Assembly: GCF_003576645.1 (NCBI RefSeq)
Contig: NC_044925.1
Location: 15,338,205 to 15,402,204, forward strand
Length of the DNA: 64,000 nucleotides
DNA from: Ipomoea triloba
Lineage: Eukaryota; Streptophyta; Magnoliopsida; Solanales; Convolvulaceae
Direction of reading: 5' to 3'
Positions 22,224 to 33,735 of the stretch are shown piece after piece (position 1 is the first letter of the stretch; each line of letters begins with the position of its first letter). Made by a program: the position numbers and the translations under genes. The notes under the pieces are model-generated. The model had not been told where the DNA came from. It saw only the letters and a program-made list of their open reading frames with translations, and did not search any database.

Positions 22224-23714
22224 TGGAGAAATACCTGATAAGATCAAGGCCAAAAATATCCTTCACCTTATCTGAAGTATCACTGCAAATTTATATAACA
22301 AAGAAGAATGAATGTATTTGCATTGGAAAAAGGGCACAAAATTCAGGTAAATAGCATACACTTTCACAGTACTGAAACTAGAGGAACACAGACCAAATCA
22401 ACCAAAGAGCAATGCATATGCTCGTACAGATCAGAACTATCTACCAGTTGTCATTTTTAATGTTGCCAAGTGGAGGATATTAAAGTACCTAGAAACTTGT
22501 CTTTTAAGAGACTGAGAAAGGGTGTACAGAAGCTGTGTCCAACATTCTTCATCATCCTGTTTTCATTTGCAATATGTCAATGGCAGTATAAAAAGTGGAA
22601 TGTAATATAGTAAGACTTAAGAATTTTGCAAAATCTGCTGCATGAAGACACCATTGTTGAGCTGGCCAAATTGAGGATATTTCTTACGTAATACCTGTCA
22701 ACATGAAAATAAATGCAAATAATTATTCAATCATTCCAATTTGTCACCCTCTATCCCTTTTGATCTATCACATACTGAATTGAATTCTTCTTTTTTTATT
22801 GTCTTTGTATGAAAAATTTAAAAAAAAAAATTAAAAGAAGAAGCTAAGGTTTTTGAGATTCTAGTTTCCATACTTCCATTTATGACGTAAACATAATCCA
22901 TTAAGTTAAAAGTTATAATCCATTTCTCAAAAGAAAGTGACATTAAAAATAACACTTGTACCATTCAGAATTGCATCGGAGACACTCGTTTGACATTTTT
23001 ATCAAGTTCATTAAATAAATCACGGGTTGCAACAGTCAGAAGATGAGATGAGCTATCCATATCATTTCGTCTATCCGCGTGAGGGTACCTAAGAGGGAAA
23101 AGGCACAAAACAATATGTAAACATGCAATAAAATTGATTAAACAAGTGAATCTGGTTCACATCTAATACATAAATGATCTCCATTAATATGAATGAGAAT
23201 AACTTACAGCGTAAAGAACATACTTCAGCTCTGGAACAGAATGAAGGCATTGAACAGAATAAGCCAGCAGAATTACGTTAAAGTAAATCCATTCATCATG
23301 ATTTGAAACAAACAACACCATAGAAGAAAATAAATAAAATGTAGCATACTCATGACAAATGCAGTGTGTGATCAACAAATCAAATGAGAGATGAATTAAC
23401 TAAGCAGATCAAATCATCCATGAAAATTCCAGTATCTACACGAACTATCAAATTATGTCACATAAATTTCAAAATACTCACGACATGAACAACTTGCTCA
23501 TTTTCTGGCATATCTTCAACAACCACATGGCTTTTTTAAAGAGTTGACAATTTCATCAGCAATGCCCATCATCATTAACCTTTGTCCCTTAAAGAAATAC
23601 AAAAGACAATATATTTGATTGCGGACAACTTTTTTAGTGAATAAGAGTTTAATACAATTAGCAACAGGGAATCAGTACCTCTTTCACTGCCAGTTTTGAC
23701 CAATCTGCATCATC
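22224..23714 (-). pseudogene. UBP6/UBP7-like ubiquitin protease fragments inside the CACTA element
   Basis: Minus-strand exons separated by AT-rich introns with AG/GT borders match plant UBP6/7 (proteasome-associated deubiquitinase) by recall. They are: DDADWSKLAVKE at 23679-23714; GQRLMMMGIADEIV onward at 23482-23587; a YSVQCLHSVPELK exon near 23207-23280; SHLLTVATRDLFNELDK to SPMQF at about 22974-23090; VLRKKYPQFGQLNNGVFMQQ at about 22630-22695; DDEECWTQLLYTLSQSLKR at about 22490-22557; DKVKDIFGLDLIR near 22230-22287. The ubiquitin-like end and part of the catalytic domain are covered. Damage: the Trp after SPMQF is TGA, and the catalytic Cys box expected before VQCL is not recognisable. 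No start or full C terminus. It is a captured fragment, not a working gene. Confidence 0.85.
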
Positions 23715-24260
23715 CTAAATGAGCGAAAGAAGAAGCAATTTCTCAATAACATAAATTGAATTTAGTTTCTAATATACCTTCAATAAACCACCTTTAAGCA
23801 TAAACATAAACTGAGAAGGACAACTGCACAAATACATATATACGCACAAAATAACTAGCTAGCAGTGCACTCGTAAATGGAATTAAAAGTTAAAAATCCA
23901 TGTAACATGGCATTCAAGTACACACTGCTCTGATTACTACTCTACTACATAAAATTCAAAAACTTAGGGCAAAAACAAAATTAGGGATAGGTAACATACC
24001 TAATAATTCCTAAAATCAAAATACATTAATAAATAATTCCAAATATAACAAAATAATTATTGTCAAACTCCAAAAATTCAAAAATTGAAATAAGAATTCA
24101 AAAAATATACAACTCAAAATGTAGGTTGCGGAAGTGCAGCTGAGCGACGGAAAGGCGATGCGACTAGCGGTGGCTGGTCCGACGGCTGCAAAGAGAAGAA
24201 GAGAATAAAAGAATTTGGTTCGACACTTGCGGCGCGGCGCGGTGCCGATGGCGGTGACTT

Positions 24261-24370
24261 GTCCGACGGAGAAGAGAAAAGCGAATGGCGATGGCTGGTC
24301 CAACGGAGAAGAGAAGAGCGGATGGCATGGCGGGTCCAACGGAGAAGAGAAGAGCGGTGGGCTGTGCGGC
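24261..24370. repeat. 36-37 bp tandem repeat, three units
   Basis: GTCC(G/A)ACGGAGAAGAGAA units start at 24261, 24298 and 24334 inside the CACTA element. They create GC-rich ORFs on both strands that I do not accept as genes. Confidence 0.85.
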
Positions 24371-24424
24371 AATGTGTTCTGTAATGGACGAACTGAGGCC
24401 TTTGGGTTTATATATTTATAAAAT

Positions 24425-24715
24425 AAACCCTACAACGTCGGCGTTATAGGACGACGTTGTAGGATTTTTTAAACAAATTATTAACTAATACGACGTCGGT
24501 TATATCCCAAACCGACGTCGTATTGGTTCATCGATTTTTCCCCGCTCTCAAACGAAGGCGTTTAACAATTTGATATTATGATTATTTTTTAATAGTTACT
24601 TATGACGTCGGTTGTTAATGAACAACCGACGTAAAAAGATTTTTTACAAATTTTATAAATTTAATTAACATATAACGTTGGTTATATCAATAACCGACGT
24701 TATATGTCTGACGTT
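24425..24715. repeat. CACTA right subterminal hairpins
   Basis: Four inverted motifs, for example TACGACGTCGGTT paired with AACCGACGTCGTA near 24488-24525, GACGTCGGTTGTT paired with AACAACCGACGT near 24603-24634, and a final AACGTTGGTTAT/ATAACCGACGTT copy near 24675-24705. Confidence 0.85.
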
Positions 24716-24740
24716 ATATGTGATTTTTGTAGTAGTGCAT

Positions 24741-25145
24741 CCGTGATGCATGCTCTCTTGCCGGGTATGCGTTTCTCATCATATACGTACCGAAATATTC
24801 TCGTTTCCGGAATAAGAACGCATTCATGCCCTCATGCTGGTGATGCGTTTCTCATCATATACCCTCCGGAATATTCTCGTCTCGGGAATAAGAACGCGCT
24901 TATTTAAGGTACTGTTCCTTTAATAAAGACCAGAATATAAACAAATAGACATTCAATACAACCTTAGACATGCAATCATATTCTGGACACAAACAACAAT
25001 TTAAAAACTTTCAGGGAAATAAAAACTACAAACCACAAAAACAAATATTCAATGCTCAAAAGGCATAAATGTGCATAACATCAAAGAGAAAAACATTATG
25101 TTAACATTTGCAATTAGCCACCCTCATCTGGACATAAGCTCAATC
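24741..25145. other. Non-coding, with a 76 bp direct repeat
   Basis: ATGCGTTTCTCATCATATAC starts at 24767 and again at 24843, each followed by a GGAATATTCTCGT-type word and GGAATAAGAACGC. The rest (24910-25145) is AT-rich and holds nothing I can name. Confidence 0.6.
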
Positions 25146-25690
25146 TTATCCAGTAGATTCATCATTATCACCTTCAAAAACCTCTTGCATCAGAACAATA
25201 AGTCAATTATGAGATTTTTTAGTTCGTCTATAAATTGGACAATTTAGACAAAAAAAAAAAACACATACGAAAAGAATAATGCACCTCATTTAAGAAATCA
25301 TCATCCTCTTCTTCTGGCTGACCAAGTAAATCAGCGTTTGTTTTCTTCACAAGCTCTGGGCAGTAAAGACTGACTAATGTTGGATCATTTATAATCTTCT
25401 TCACAGAGAAGGCATTGTATCTTTTCTCGAACTGTTCTGTTCTTGCCCGAACCATTAAAAGCATACTCTCACCAACCAATGCCTGTATTTCACTCGGCAA
25501 TTTAAAAAGGTGCTGTTTGTGCTTAGCAATGAGCTCTCCTGCTGTCATTCCAAACAATTCAGTGCACTCTTTGTCCAACAAATGAAATCTAGCATTTCTG
25601 TTTGCATCATCGACTTGAACTTTTAAGTTGTATCTATGAATTCCCTTTGACCAAGTTTTTACACACTTTTTGCACTCATGCTGGAGACAA
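25146..25690 (-). pseudogene. RPA70 (RPA1) C-terminal domain fragment with last intron
   Basis: Single-stranded-DNA-binding protein fragment. Minus-strand exon of about 400 bp down to 25285 shows a zinc-finger half (ECKKC) followed by RYNLKVQVDDANRNARFHLL, CTELFGMTAGEL and LPSEIQALVGESMLLMV, the pattern of the plant RPA70 C-terminal OB fold. An acidic EEEDDDFLNE tail ends at an AG|GT donor (25285/25284). A second exon 25181-25146, after acceptor AG at 25182-25183, adds VFEGDNDESTG and a stop. The C-terminal exon structure is therefore preserved, but everything upstream of the zinc finger is missing and LINE sequence begins there. RPA pieces often travel with plant Helitrons, so capture by the neighbouring Helitron-like region is possible. 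Confidence 0.75.
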
Positions 25691-25699
25691 CCAAATAAA

Positions 25700-26205
25700 C
25701 TAGCCTCTCTCCCTCCTGCCACGCATCCTCCACCTGCTTTCTATAGCCCTCATCATATATCTATGTCATCTCAAACTTGAAGCTCTTACGGGCACCAAAT
25801 GTTTGCTCATTCTCCTTGACCCCCAAAAAGAGAGCCGAATGATCAGAAGTACAAGCAAGAATGTTAGACTCCCTTGCCCCCGGAAGCGAAGTGCACCAAT
25901 CTGTTCTTGCAAGGACTTTGTCTAATCTCTCCTCCATCCACTCTTGAGTTCCCTTACCCCTCTCCCAGGTAAACTAATAACCCTGCATGGGCAGCTAAAA
26001 CAACCCACATTCATCTACAACCTCCCCAAAGCCACGTAGAAGACTATCAGGATGCGGATTACCCCTACGTTTCTCATGTGTGAAAAGGAGATCATTAAAA
26101 TCCCCCAAAACCACTGAACGGAGAGAGGTCTTGCCGGCCAAAGATCTCAGAAAATCCCATGACACACTCCTCCGACCACGCTCAGGGAAACCATAGAGTT
26201 GTACT
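25700..26205 (-). pseudogene. L1-type LINE endonuclease fragment
   Basis: Minus strand, frames broken by stops: VVLGDFNDLLFTHEKRRG near 26050-26125, TWERGKGTQEWMEERLDK near 25925-25980, and SDHSALFLGVKENE near 25805-25850, then an EDAWQEG segment at 25710-25735. These are motifs of the LINE apurinic endonuclease domain and the linker to RT. No RT, poly(A) tail or target duplication found. Confidence 0.8.
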
Positions 26206-26450
26206 ATATATACAATTTTTTAGACAAAAAGACTCCTACAATTATCACTTTCGTTATCTTTTTCTATTATTGTTATCATACACATACATCCATCATATCT
26301 TTTCTTATATTCTTCAATGGTAATAATATATGTAGATATTAAATATTGGAGTAATATAATAAATAAATTTGATTTAATTTAAAATTTCATTAGTAAGGAT
26401 TAGTTAGATATTTTTTAAAATATAAATATCAAATTTATAAAGATGGTTTA

Positions 26451-26508
<58 letters not shown>

Positions 26509-27696
26509 TCTAAAATATTTTAATATAACTAAAATTTTAACATTCAGTATTAATATTGACATCTATTTTTGCACATTGCACATAGAAAAAACTAGTGCAA
26601 TAATACATCTCAAGAATGATGATTATTATTAAGTATTGGTTTTTGTAGGGAGATATAATATTACTCTTTTGAAAAATGAGGATTTGTTTTTAAAAAAAAT
26701 CAGACATATTAGGAACTGAAATGACAAAAGCTCATATATATATAAAAGGTTGTAGGAAAATGATCTTCTAATGATTAGTAATGCAAAATTTCTAGCACGA
26801 TATCAATTATCTTACTTGGGCTCATTATTAAATTTATGAAAGTTATTACTAATTTGGAGTAATACTACTAATAAAAAAAATAGTATATTCCAGATAATTT
26901 TTTGCTAATATTACATTTATTATCACTTTTTCCCCACTAACGTAGGAAGCAAAATCAAGATTCATAATCTTAAACTAAATATTTTGTAATATATTCATAA
27001 ATCATTGACGTCATTTTAAGTTGTCTGAATCAAAGCTGCGCTATAATTCGTGACACATGTGAACTTTATTAATCCTTATACTTTAATTGAAATCAATGTC
27101 ACCTTTTGAATGCAAGTTGGTGACAAGATGTCGGATTTGATCCTCCCGGCCTCCACCCAACATGAATAATACTATATTCTCTACAAAATTTACTCGCACA
27201 TCCCATTATTGTATTTAAACTCTTTTTAATATGTCAAAGAATGATCTTAGTTGATGTTAAAAGCATTTTAAATTATTAAATTTGTTAAGAATCCCATTAC
27301 ATTGTTAAACTGATACATTTTAATTATCATATTTGAATATTACAAAAGAAAAAGAGTTCATATTTTTTGTTTAATACTAATAATGTCAAAAATTTTCATA
27401 AAATTTATATTTACAAAAAAAAAAAAAAAAAACAAAGAAAATCTATAATACTAAGCTAACAGCGAAATATGTTGATATATATACACAAACAATATATGTA
27501 TTATATACACATATGATTTAACATTTGTAGATATTTAATTAAAATATAATCTACAATTAAATTAATTGTTATTTGATGGTTTTAATAAAAATGGTAATTA
27601 AAGAATATTAAAAAGATATGATAGATATAGGTGTATGGTAAATGGTAGGTAATAGTACGTGATGGAGTTATTATATAATTAATAACGGTGTAAGAG
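26206..27696. other. AT-rich intergenic DNA
   Basis: No ORF, RNA gene or element end that I can support. An (AAT)n tract at 26451-26508 and an A run near 27415-27432 are the only clear structures. Confidence 0.6.
26451..26508. repeat. (AAT)n microsatellite
   Basis: About 19 uninterrupted AAT units. Confidence 0.95.
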
Positions 27697-28899
27697 TGAT
27701 ATCTACTATTTTATACAATAATTCACCCCTTATTTTAGTTGTATTTTCCTTATCCTAGTGAAATTGGGAATTGTTTGTGTGTTATATTGTCCAAGTGTTG
27801 AATTATCTAAAAGGAACAACAAAGGAAGAATTTTGGAACATTTTTGACAAGTTCTGGAAGAAAAGGGAATTACAAGGAAGGAAGGAAACAAGAATCAGAA
27901 TTGGAAAAGAATTGGAAGTTGACTCATGGGCCCAAGGCCCATCTATCTCCTATATATTCTACATATTCTCTACAATTTGAAGGAGGTCCCTTACAGAGTT
28001 CTGAACCCTAGTTAGTTTTAGTTTATTTTTCCCTTTCTCTTTATATTTTCCCTAGCATAGTTTAGATTAGTTTCACATTAGATTATTTAATTTCAAGCTT
28101 GGAATCTCGGATTGAAGTTGGATTTGTTCTTTATCAATTAAGTTCTCTTATTCCTTTATTTACCTTCTTCTCAGATTTCTTGCAATGTTTATGGTTATTT
28201 ATTATTGCTTTGCTTTGTTTACTTCCATCATGCATGAGCAGTTCGCTTATGGGTTTGGATTAAGGGTCCATTGTTAATCTTGATGTTCAATTTGTGATTA
28301 TTGCATAAAGGGATTGAATCTTTTACCTAGGGTTTATGTTGATTTGGGGATTGCTTTCTACTTGTTATTGATTGATGGCCACAATTAATTGCTATAGTCT
28401 GGGAGAGGGATTCATTACAACGAAAGTTGGATGGAGACCTCGAGCCTTACCAATTTCAACCTAATTTTTCCACTATGAGAATAGGGGTAATCTTGGGGGC
28501 TTACAAAGCTTAGGTGCTTAAAGGTTATGATTGATGCATCACGACAGTGGGGCAATTGTAGCTTAATTCTGTTTATTGATTACGAAAGTAGCTAAATTGA
28601 ATTCTTATGTGTTTTGCCCATAAATCCCTTGGTTAATTATTCTTTCCCTAATTCTGAGATTCTTGGAACATCAAGGTTACAATCCCCCTAATCTGACCCA
28701 TTCCCTTATCATATAGTTTATTCCCCAGTCTTTTATTCATTTTACTTTCCCTCTTTCAGTTATTAGTTGCTTGGATTCTATCTGATTCACATATTCTAGT
28801 GCCTAGAATTATTAATTCATACAATTTTGTGTCATAGCCCCAATCCTCAGCGGAACGACATTCACATCCTCTATTTACACTCCCAATTATACAACATCA
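27697..28899 (-). mobile_element. Solo LTR of the 19368-21076 family, inverted, 1,203 bp
   Basis: TSD AAGAG at 27692-27696 and 28900-28904. Plus-strand ends are TGATATC...CAACATCA, so the minus-strand start is TGATGTTG. Near its minus-strand start it carries GAATGTCGTTCCGCTGAGGA followed by TTGGGGCTATGACAC, matching the start of 19368-21076. No internal domain, so a second solo LTR. The 69-codon ORF at its left end is not a gene. Confidence 0.8.
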
Positions 28900-28904
28900 A
28901 AGAG

Positions 28905-29738
28905 TAATTTTGTCTAACAAAAATATAGTAAAGATAATTTTATCAAATAAAATGAAATGTACAGCATTTAAATTAAAATATATATACATTTATTAGCACA
29001 GAAAAATGAGGTACATTATTATGTTTTTAGAAATGGAGTGTGAGAAGTGATGAAGTAGTACATAGTATCAAGTAGAAAGCAACTTTGCCTCCGGAATCAA
29101 ATACAAAGGTACAATGTTTGGTCCCAACATTGGAGGGTAAAGCTAAGGTCGACTTGAAAGAGAAATTTTGCAACTTTAATTTGGCCCTAAAGCAAAACTA
29201 CCATACCCCACTTTATTGGCTCTGTTAATCATTCAGTTGGTTAGTTAAATTGATAGATAGATGATACCACACTTCATCTATCTACCATCCATCCCCACTT
29301 GGCTAAAATTATTGCCATTCTGCCTTTAATAATTATTAGGTTTGAGCAATTCGTAAATTTTCAAGGAAGAAAGGAGATTTTCAGGAGAGAGCGAAACAAT
29401 TAGAAATTTTGAAAGTTTCAAATCCACTATCAAAATGTTTTGCAATTTGTAACTCTTAAAACTGGTAATGGCTCATTTTGATAGTTTTGATTCAAGCCAA
29501 ATGGTTTAGAAATTTAATTCTTTTTAATTTGAATGTAAACGTACACTTTTACTAGGTTACACACCACGACTAATTCATTTCGTCTATAATAGTTTGTTTG
29601 TTTGTTTTAGTGGTAGTTCATGTCGGCAATTTCGTCATTCATCGCAATAATTTTGCCCTAATCTATGATTTTTTTTTAAATTACACAAGTAATTAATAAA
29701 TAAACAAGTTTTCACATTCGCCCTAACATATATTTGGG
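28905..29738. other. AT-rich intergenic DNA
   Basis: Nothing recognised on either strand. Confidence 0.5.
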
Positions 29739-30247
29739 AGTTAATTCCAGCAATGGTCCTCCGATTATGTTGATTTTTCAAAATTAGTCTTCGACTTTTA
29801 ATTTGGACAATTTAGGTCCCTTGACTTTCTAATTCTTTCCAATGTTGGTCATTTCGTCAAATTTTGGTTAAATTGAGGTCAAATGAAGGGGTAAAATTGT
29901 CCGTTCACATGTTTAGTGTATTATTACTCGTATTTCTCCTGTCCTATACGCTGTATATATGAATATAATCTCAGCCGAAGTCTCAATCGAAGTCATATAA
30001 TCTCAATCGATGTCTCTTCGACTGATATTATATTCATATATATAGCGTATAGGACAGAAGAAATACGAGTATACAAGTGAACAGACAATTTTACCTCTTC
30101 ATTTGACCTCAATTTAACCAAAATTTGACGAAAGGACAAACATTGAAAAGAATTTGAAAGTCAAAAGACCTAAATTGTCCAAATTAAAAGTTGGAGGACT
30201 AATTTTGGAAAATCAACATAGTCGGATGATAATTACTGGAATTAACT
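29739..30247. mobile_element. Foldback (long inverted repeat) element
   Basis: Termini AGTTAATTCCAG and CTGGAATTAACT bound two arms of about 210 bp that pair with roughly 85-90% match by eye. The core near 29940-30060 carries GTCCTATACGCTGTATATAT on one arm and ATATATAGCGTATAGGAC on the other. The loop is short and holds TCTCAATCGA repeats. No coding capacity. It is a MITE-like foldback whose transcript would form a long hairpin. Confidence 0.85.
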
Positions 30248-30555
30248 ATTATATTTGGATACCAACTCACTTAGTATATTACCATTTTTTTTTAATATAT
30301 ACGAATGATAATTACATTTTTTTTAATACATCTATTTTTTTCTTCACAAGTATAAACATTTTTATTTATGAAATTAGACGACCTGTCACACTAATTGAAC
30401 CACCATAATCCACCTTCCCTATAACCACATCTATGTAGGGATGCAATTAATGAAGAAGTTGGGTTGTTAGGTCTATGGAAGCGTGCATTTAGGGTACTTT
30501 GTTCCCTCCTTGGATGTTGGAAGAGGAAAAGTATACGTAAGTATGTGCATAAAAA

Positions 30556-30643
30556 CACAAGAGTCAGTATTGCCTCAACTGAGGTTCGAACTCACCATCT
30601 CACGTATAAAGGGAAGAATTTGATGCCACTAGACCATTGCTGG
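30556..30643 (-). mobile_element. tRNA-derived SINE fragment
   Basis: Minus strand shows a box-A-like TGGTCTAGTGGCAT and box-B-like GAGTTCGAACCTC with about 40 bp between, the Pol III promoter layout of plant SINEs. No tail or target duplication is clear. Confidence 0.65.
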
Positions 30644-31635
30644 AATTAACAGGTACTAATCAAACTTATGCCACAATAAAGTCAAACGTTGTCTTACTAA
30701 TCAAACCATTATTTTCTTTTCCTTTTTTGCATCAAACATCACAAACTTGTCTGAAGATCAAGACCACCCATGTGAGACAACTCCCTAAACTTTTTCTAAC
30801 TCATTATTAAAAAGCAACAAACATACCAAGCTTCTACTTGCCCCCTTCTATATTGCCTTACAGAAGAGAAATTAAAAGCATCCCCCAAATAAATAAAAAA
30901 AATTAAACGAAAGATATATATGAAACACGTACAACTTCTTTTCACCCTAAAAGATATATTGTCACCCTTTCTATTTTAAATGTCATATACATTTTCTTTT
31001 ATCCAATATAAATTACAAAAAAATTCTACAATCCTGAATTGTACTTGGTACAAATGTGTAAGTATATCTGATTGTACTAAGTACGGTAAATTTTGTTTAT
31101 CCTACAATAGTTCCTCATTTTCAAAATTGAACTTACCATACCATCATATTTTTAGTTTATCACTACTATATTAATTTGCATCTGTACAATTTTAACTTAC
31201 TTTCAAAATATAATATTATAATATATATATATATACACACACACACACATACATACACACACATTAAAAGAGATGTGCCGTTTTCTTACCAATCATAAGA
31301 AAATATTTCTATTTTAAATTTTGAAATTACAATCATTTTTTATAGAATCAAATAATAACATAATGTGATATATGTTAATTTAATTTATAGTAATGATTGC
31401 CTAAAATTAGAAGTGTCAAACGGGCGGGCTTGGGATGGTCCGTCACTAGCTCGTTTAATTTTTAGACCGTGCCAAGCCAGCTCAATTAAAGTTCGGATTG
31501 GACTTGGCCCAATCCAAAAATAAAAATTAAAGTCCAGCTCAATCCATGGCTCTAAAAATAAAAATAGATAAAAAAGACTATTGACTCTATTACATTGTAG
31601 TATATGTTCATACATACTTTCTCAACCTATTGAAG
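30644..31635. other. AT-rich intergenic DNA
   Basis: Holds a TA/CA microsatellite (31218-31263). At 31405-31550 there is a stretch with GGGCGGGCTTGGGATGG and CCAAGCC/GGCTTGG-type words that resembles hAT MITE termini, without a matching second end that I could find. Confidence 0.45.
31218..31263. repeat. (TA)n(CA)n microsatellite
   Basis: ATATATATATAT followed by ACACACACACACAC with ACATAC variants. Confidence 0.9.
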
Positions 31636-31731
31636 CACAAAGAGTCAATATCGCCTCTAATGAGGCTTGATCTCATGACCTCCCATATAAGAGAGTCATT
31701 ACATGCCATTTGAGCACAACGTGCTTGGCTA
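31636..31731 (-). mobile_element. tRNA-derived SINE fragment
   Basis: Minus strand TTGTGCTCAAATGGCATG (box A region) and GGTCATGAGATCAAGCCTCA (box B region), joined by CTTATATGGGAG. It shares the CATATGGGAG...GAGGCGATA core with 33641-33735. Confidence 0.65.
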
Positions 31732-32424
31732 TATTGACTAATTTAAGTTATGCATTCCTTCTAAATTAGTTTTACAAGTTCACGCACACACAATATAATA
31801 TTGGTTCATTTTCAAAATATTGTAGGTTGATTTTTTTACAATACTATTGCAAATTGCAATACACACCGAGAGAAGTATTTTCACGTCTAAGCTATAAAAA
31901 GACTTTTATCTAGAAATTTGAGATTGTACTCCTTTTTTGGAAGAATTAAATAATAATTATATATGCAATATATGTTAGTTTGATTTATAATAATGATTGC
32001 ACAAAATACCGAATTATTTAGTTGTAATAAGTGTACACTAAATTAAATTATTATTTTTAACTTAACTTTAGTTGAATATTTTAACCGTAATTGGAATTAA
32101 AGTACACTTATTACAACCAAAATTAATATATAAAAAATATATCATTTAAAAATTTTATTTAAATTATTTTAATTGACATCTATATTGATATTTTTATTTT
32201 AATGTTTTAAATTAACATACAATTATTTTAAATAAATATATTATATTCATTTTCAATAAAATATTAATTTATTTTTAAAATGTTGTAGGTTCATTTTTAC
32301 AATACTATAATAAAAATATTATGTATTGGTTGAAGATCCCTCTCTCTTTTCCAATGCAATTAGAGAATTTTATTATTTCTAGTCACAAAATATATATTCT
32401 TGTACCTAAAAATGTTTGGCAAAA
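31732..32424. other. AT-rich intergenic DNA
   Basis: No supported feature. Confidence 0.5.
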
Positions 32425-32866
32425 ACTTGTGTGAGACCGTCTCACCATGAGACGGGTCGGGTCGGGTTGGCACAATATGCAATTGTAACACTTATATGCA
32501 CAAATGTCATATTTATATGCTCAAATGTAATACTAATCAAGAATAAAAATTTTGTTACTTATAAGGTTAAATATAATACTTTTAAGGGAAAATACAATAC
32601 TTTAACATTTCGATTTGAAAGTATTACTTTTTTCCTCAAAAGTATTATATTTGCCCTTATAAGTAAGGGGCACTTGTCAACATTACTTATTATGAAAAAT
32701 TTATTACTTTTTCTCTTATAAGTAACAAAAATTGTATTATTGATAAGTGTTATATTTGAGCATATAAGTATGATATTTGCACATATAAGTACGACATTTG
32801 CATGATGCTTTGACCTGACCTGACCCGTCTCACGAATAAGGATCCGTGAGACGGTCTCACACAAGT
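32425..32866. mobile_element. MITE with ACTTGTGTGAGACCGTCTCAC termini
   Basis: 442 bp. The left end ACTTGTGTGAGACCGTCTCA is matched by the right-end inverted copy TGAGACGGTCTCACACAAGT. The termini are themselves palindromic (GAGACCGTCTC) and are followed inward by GAGACGGGTCGGGTC on the left and GACCTGACCCGTCTC on the right. The interior consists of CTTATAAG-type and TTATATG-type words in both orientations. No transposase. This terminal motif is common in plant MITEs. Confidence 0.85.
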
Positions 32867-33289
32867 GTGACCCAAAATATTTTATCGTCAAAATAAAAAC
32901 ATTAGGAGTGTATTTATAAGTCTAAATAAGTTATTTAAGTGATTAAATTTATATTACTTTTTAAAATACTATATTTTTACGTAGGACGTGATAATATTTT
33001 TACAAATTATATTTATCATAAAAAATCATGCGTACGTAATGCACACCAAAGCAAGTCAACCCAATTGATGTAAATATTTATTGCTCCTCCCAAAAAAATT
33101 AAAAATTGTGTGGGGTCAGGAAAAATTAAAGTATCTACAATGGGAGTTTTTGGGTGTAAAAGTGTAAGCAAAGGGTAAGCGTAAAGTTTTTTGCTCAGTT
33201 TTTTTTTTTTTTTGTTAAGTACAACAAAGAGTGAGAAGGGAGGGGAAAAAAGGGGTAAAAAAAAAAGGAAGAATGGTTTGATAATGCAT
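32867..33289. other. AT-rich intergenic DNA
   Basis: No supported feature; the minus-strand 62-codon ORF at 33195-33383 spans homopolymers and is rejected. Confidence 0.5.
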
Positions 33290-33640
33290 AGGAGATATAT
33301 ACAAAGGTATTTTCAATCACTAAATGTGATCGAAAATAGAGACCAATTAAAAAAATTTTAATGGTTAAAAAATTTTCGACCATTTTTCATAAGTGGTCGA
33401 AAATACTGATCACCTAATTAGGTGGTCGCAAACAAATGCCAATTTAAAAAAAATCAAAACACTGAAATATTTCTGATCACCATTACATACTATGCAAAAG
33501 GTGGTCGAAAATACTGATCATTAAGTAATAGTGGTAAAAAATTTTGATCTTTTCCATCCAACCGAACGCTTTGTCGAAAAATTGAAAAAATGTCACTTTT
33601 TTTGACCATTTTTGTGGATGATTGAAAAATTGGCCGCTAT
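33290..33640. repeat. Repeat-rich element with GTGGTCGAAAATACTGATCA words
   Basis: GGTCGAAAATACTGATCA occurs twice (33393 and 33502 regions) along with several TTTTCGACCA/TGGTCGAAAA inverted words, so parts can fold. It looks like a small non-autonomous element, but I could not fix termini or a target duplication. Confidence 0.45.
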
Positions 33641-33735
33641 TTACAGATTATCGCCTCTACTAAAACTCAATCTCATAACCTCCCATATGGGAGAATCACG
33701 ACATGCCATTTCACTACATGCCATTTTAGTAATGT
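33641..33735 (-). mobile_element. tRNA-derived SINE fragment
   Basis: Minus strand carries CCCATATGGGAGG, a degenerate box B (GAGATTGAGTTTT) and GAGGCGATAA, matching the core of the SINE at 31636-31731. ATGCCATTTCA/ATGCCATTTTA is duplicated at its head. Confidence 0.55.

Larger units (their letters stand above)
21364..24737. mobile_element. Non-autonomous CACTA (En/Spm) element carrying gene fragments
   Basis: 3,374 bp. The terminal inverted repeat CACTACTACAAAAAT at the left matches ATTTTTGTAGTAGTG at the right, with a 3 bp target duplication CAT at 21361-21363 and 24738-24740. Both ends carry subterminal hairpins built on GACGTCGGTT. No transposase gene is present; the interior holds intron-containing fragments of a UBP6/7-like gene on the minus strand. 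It must be moved, if at all, by a transposase elsewhere. Confidence 0.93.
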
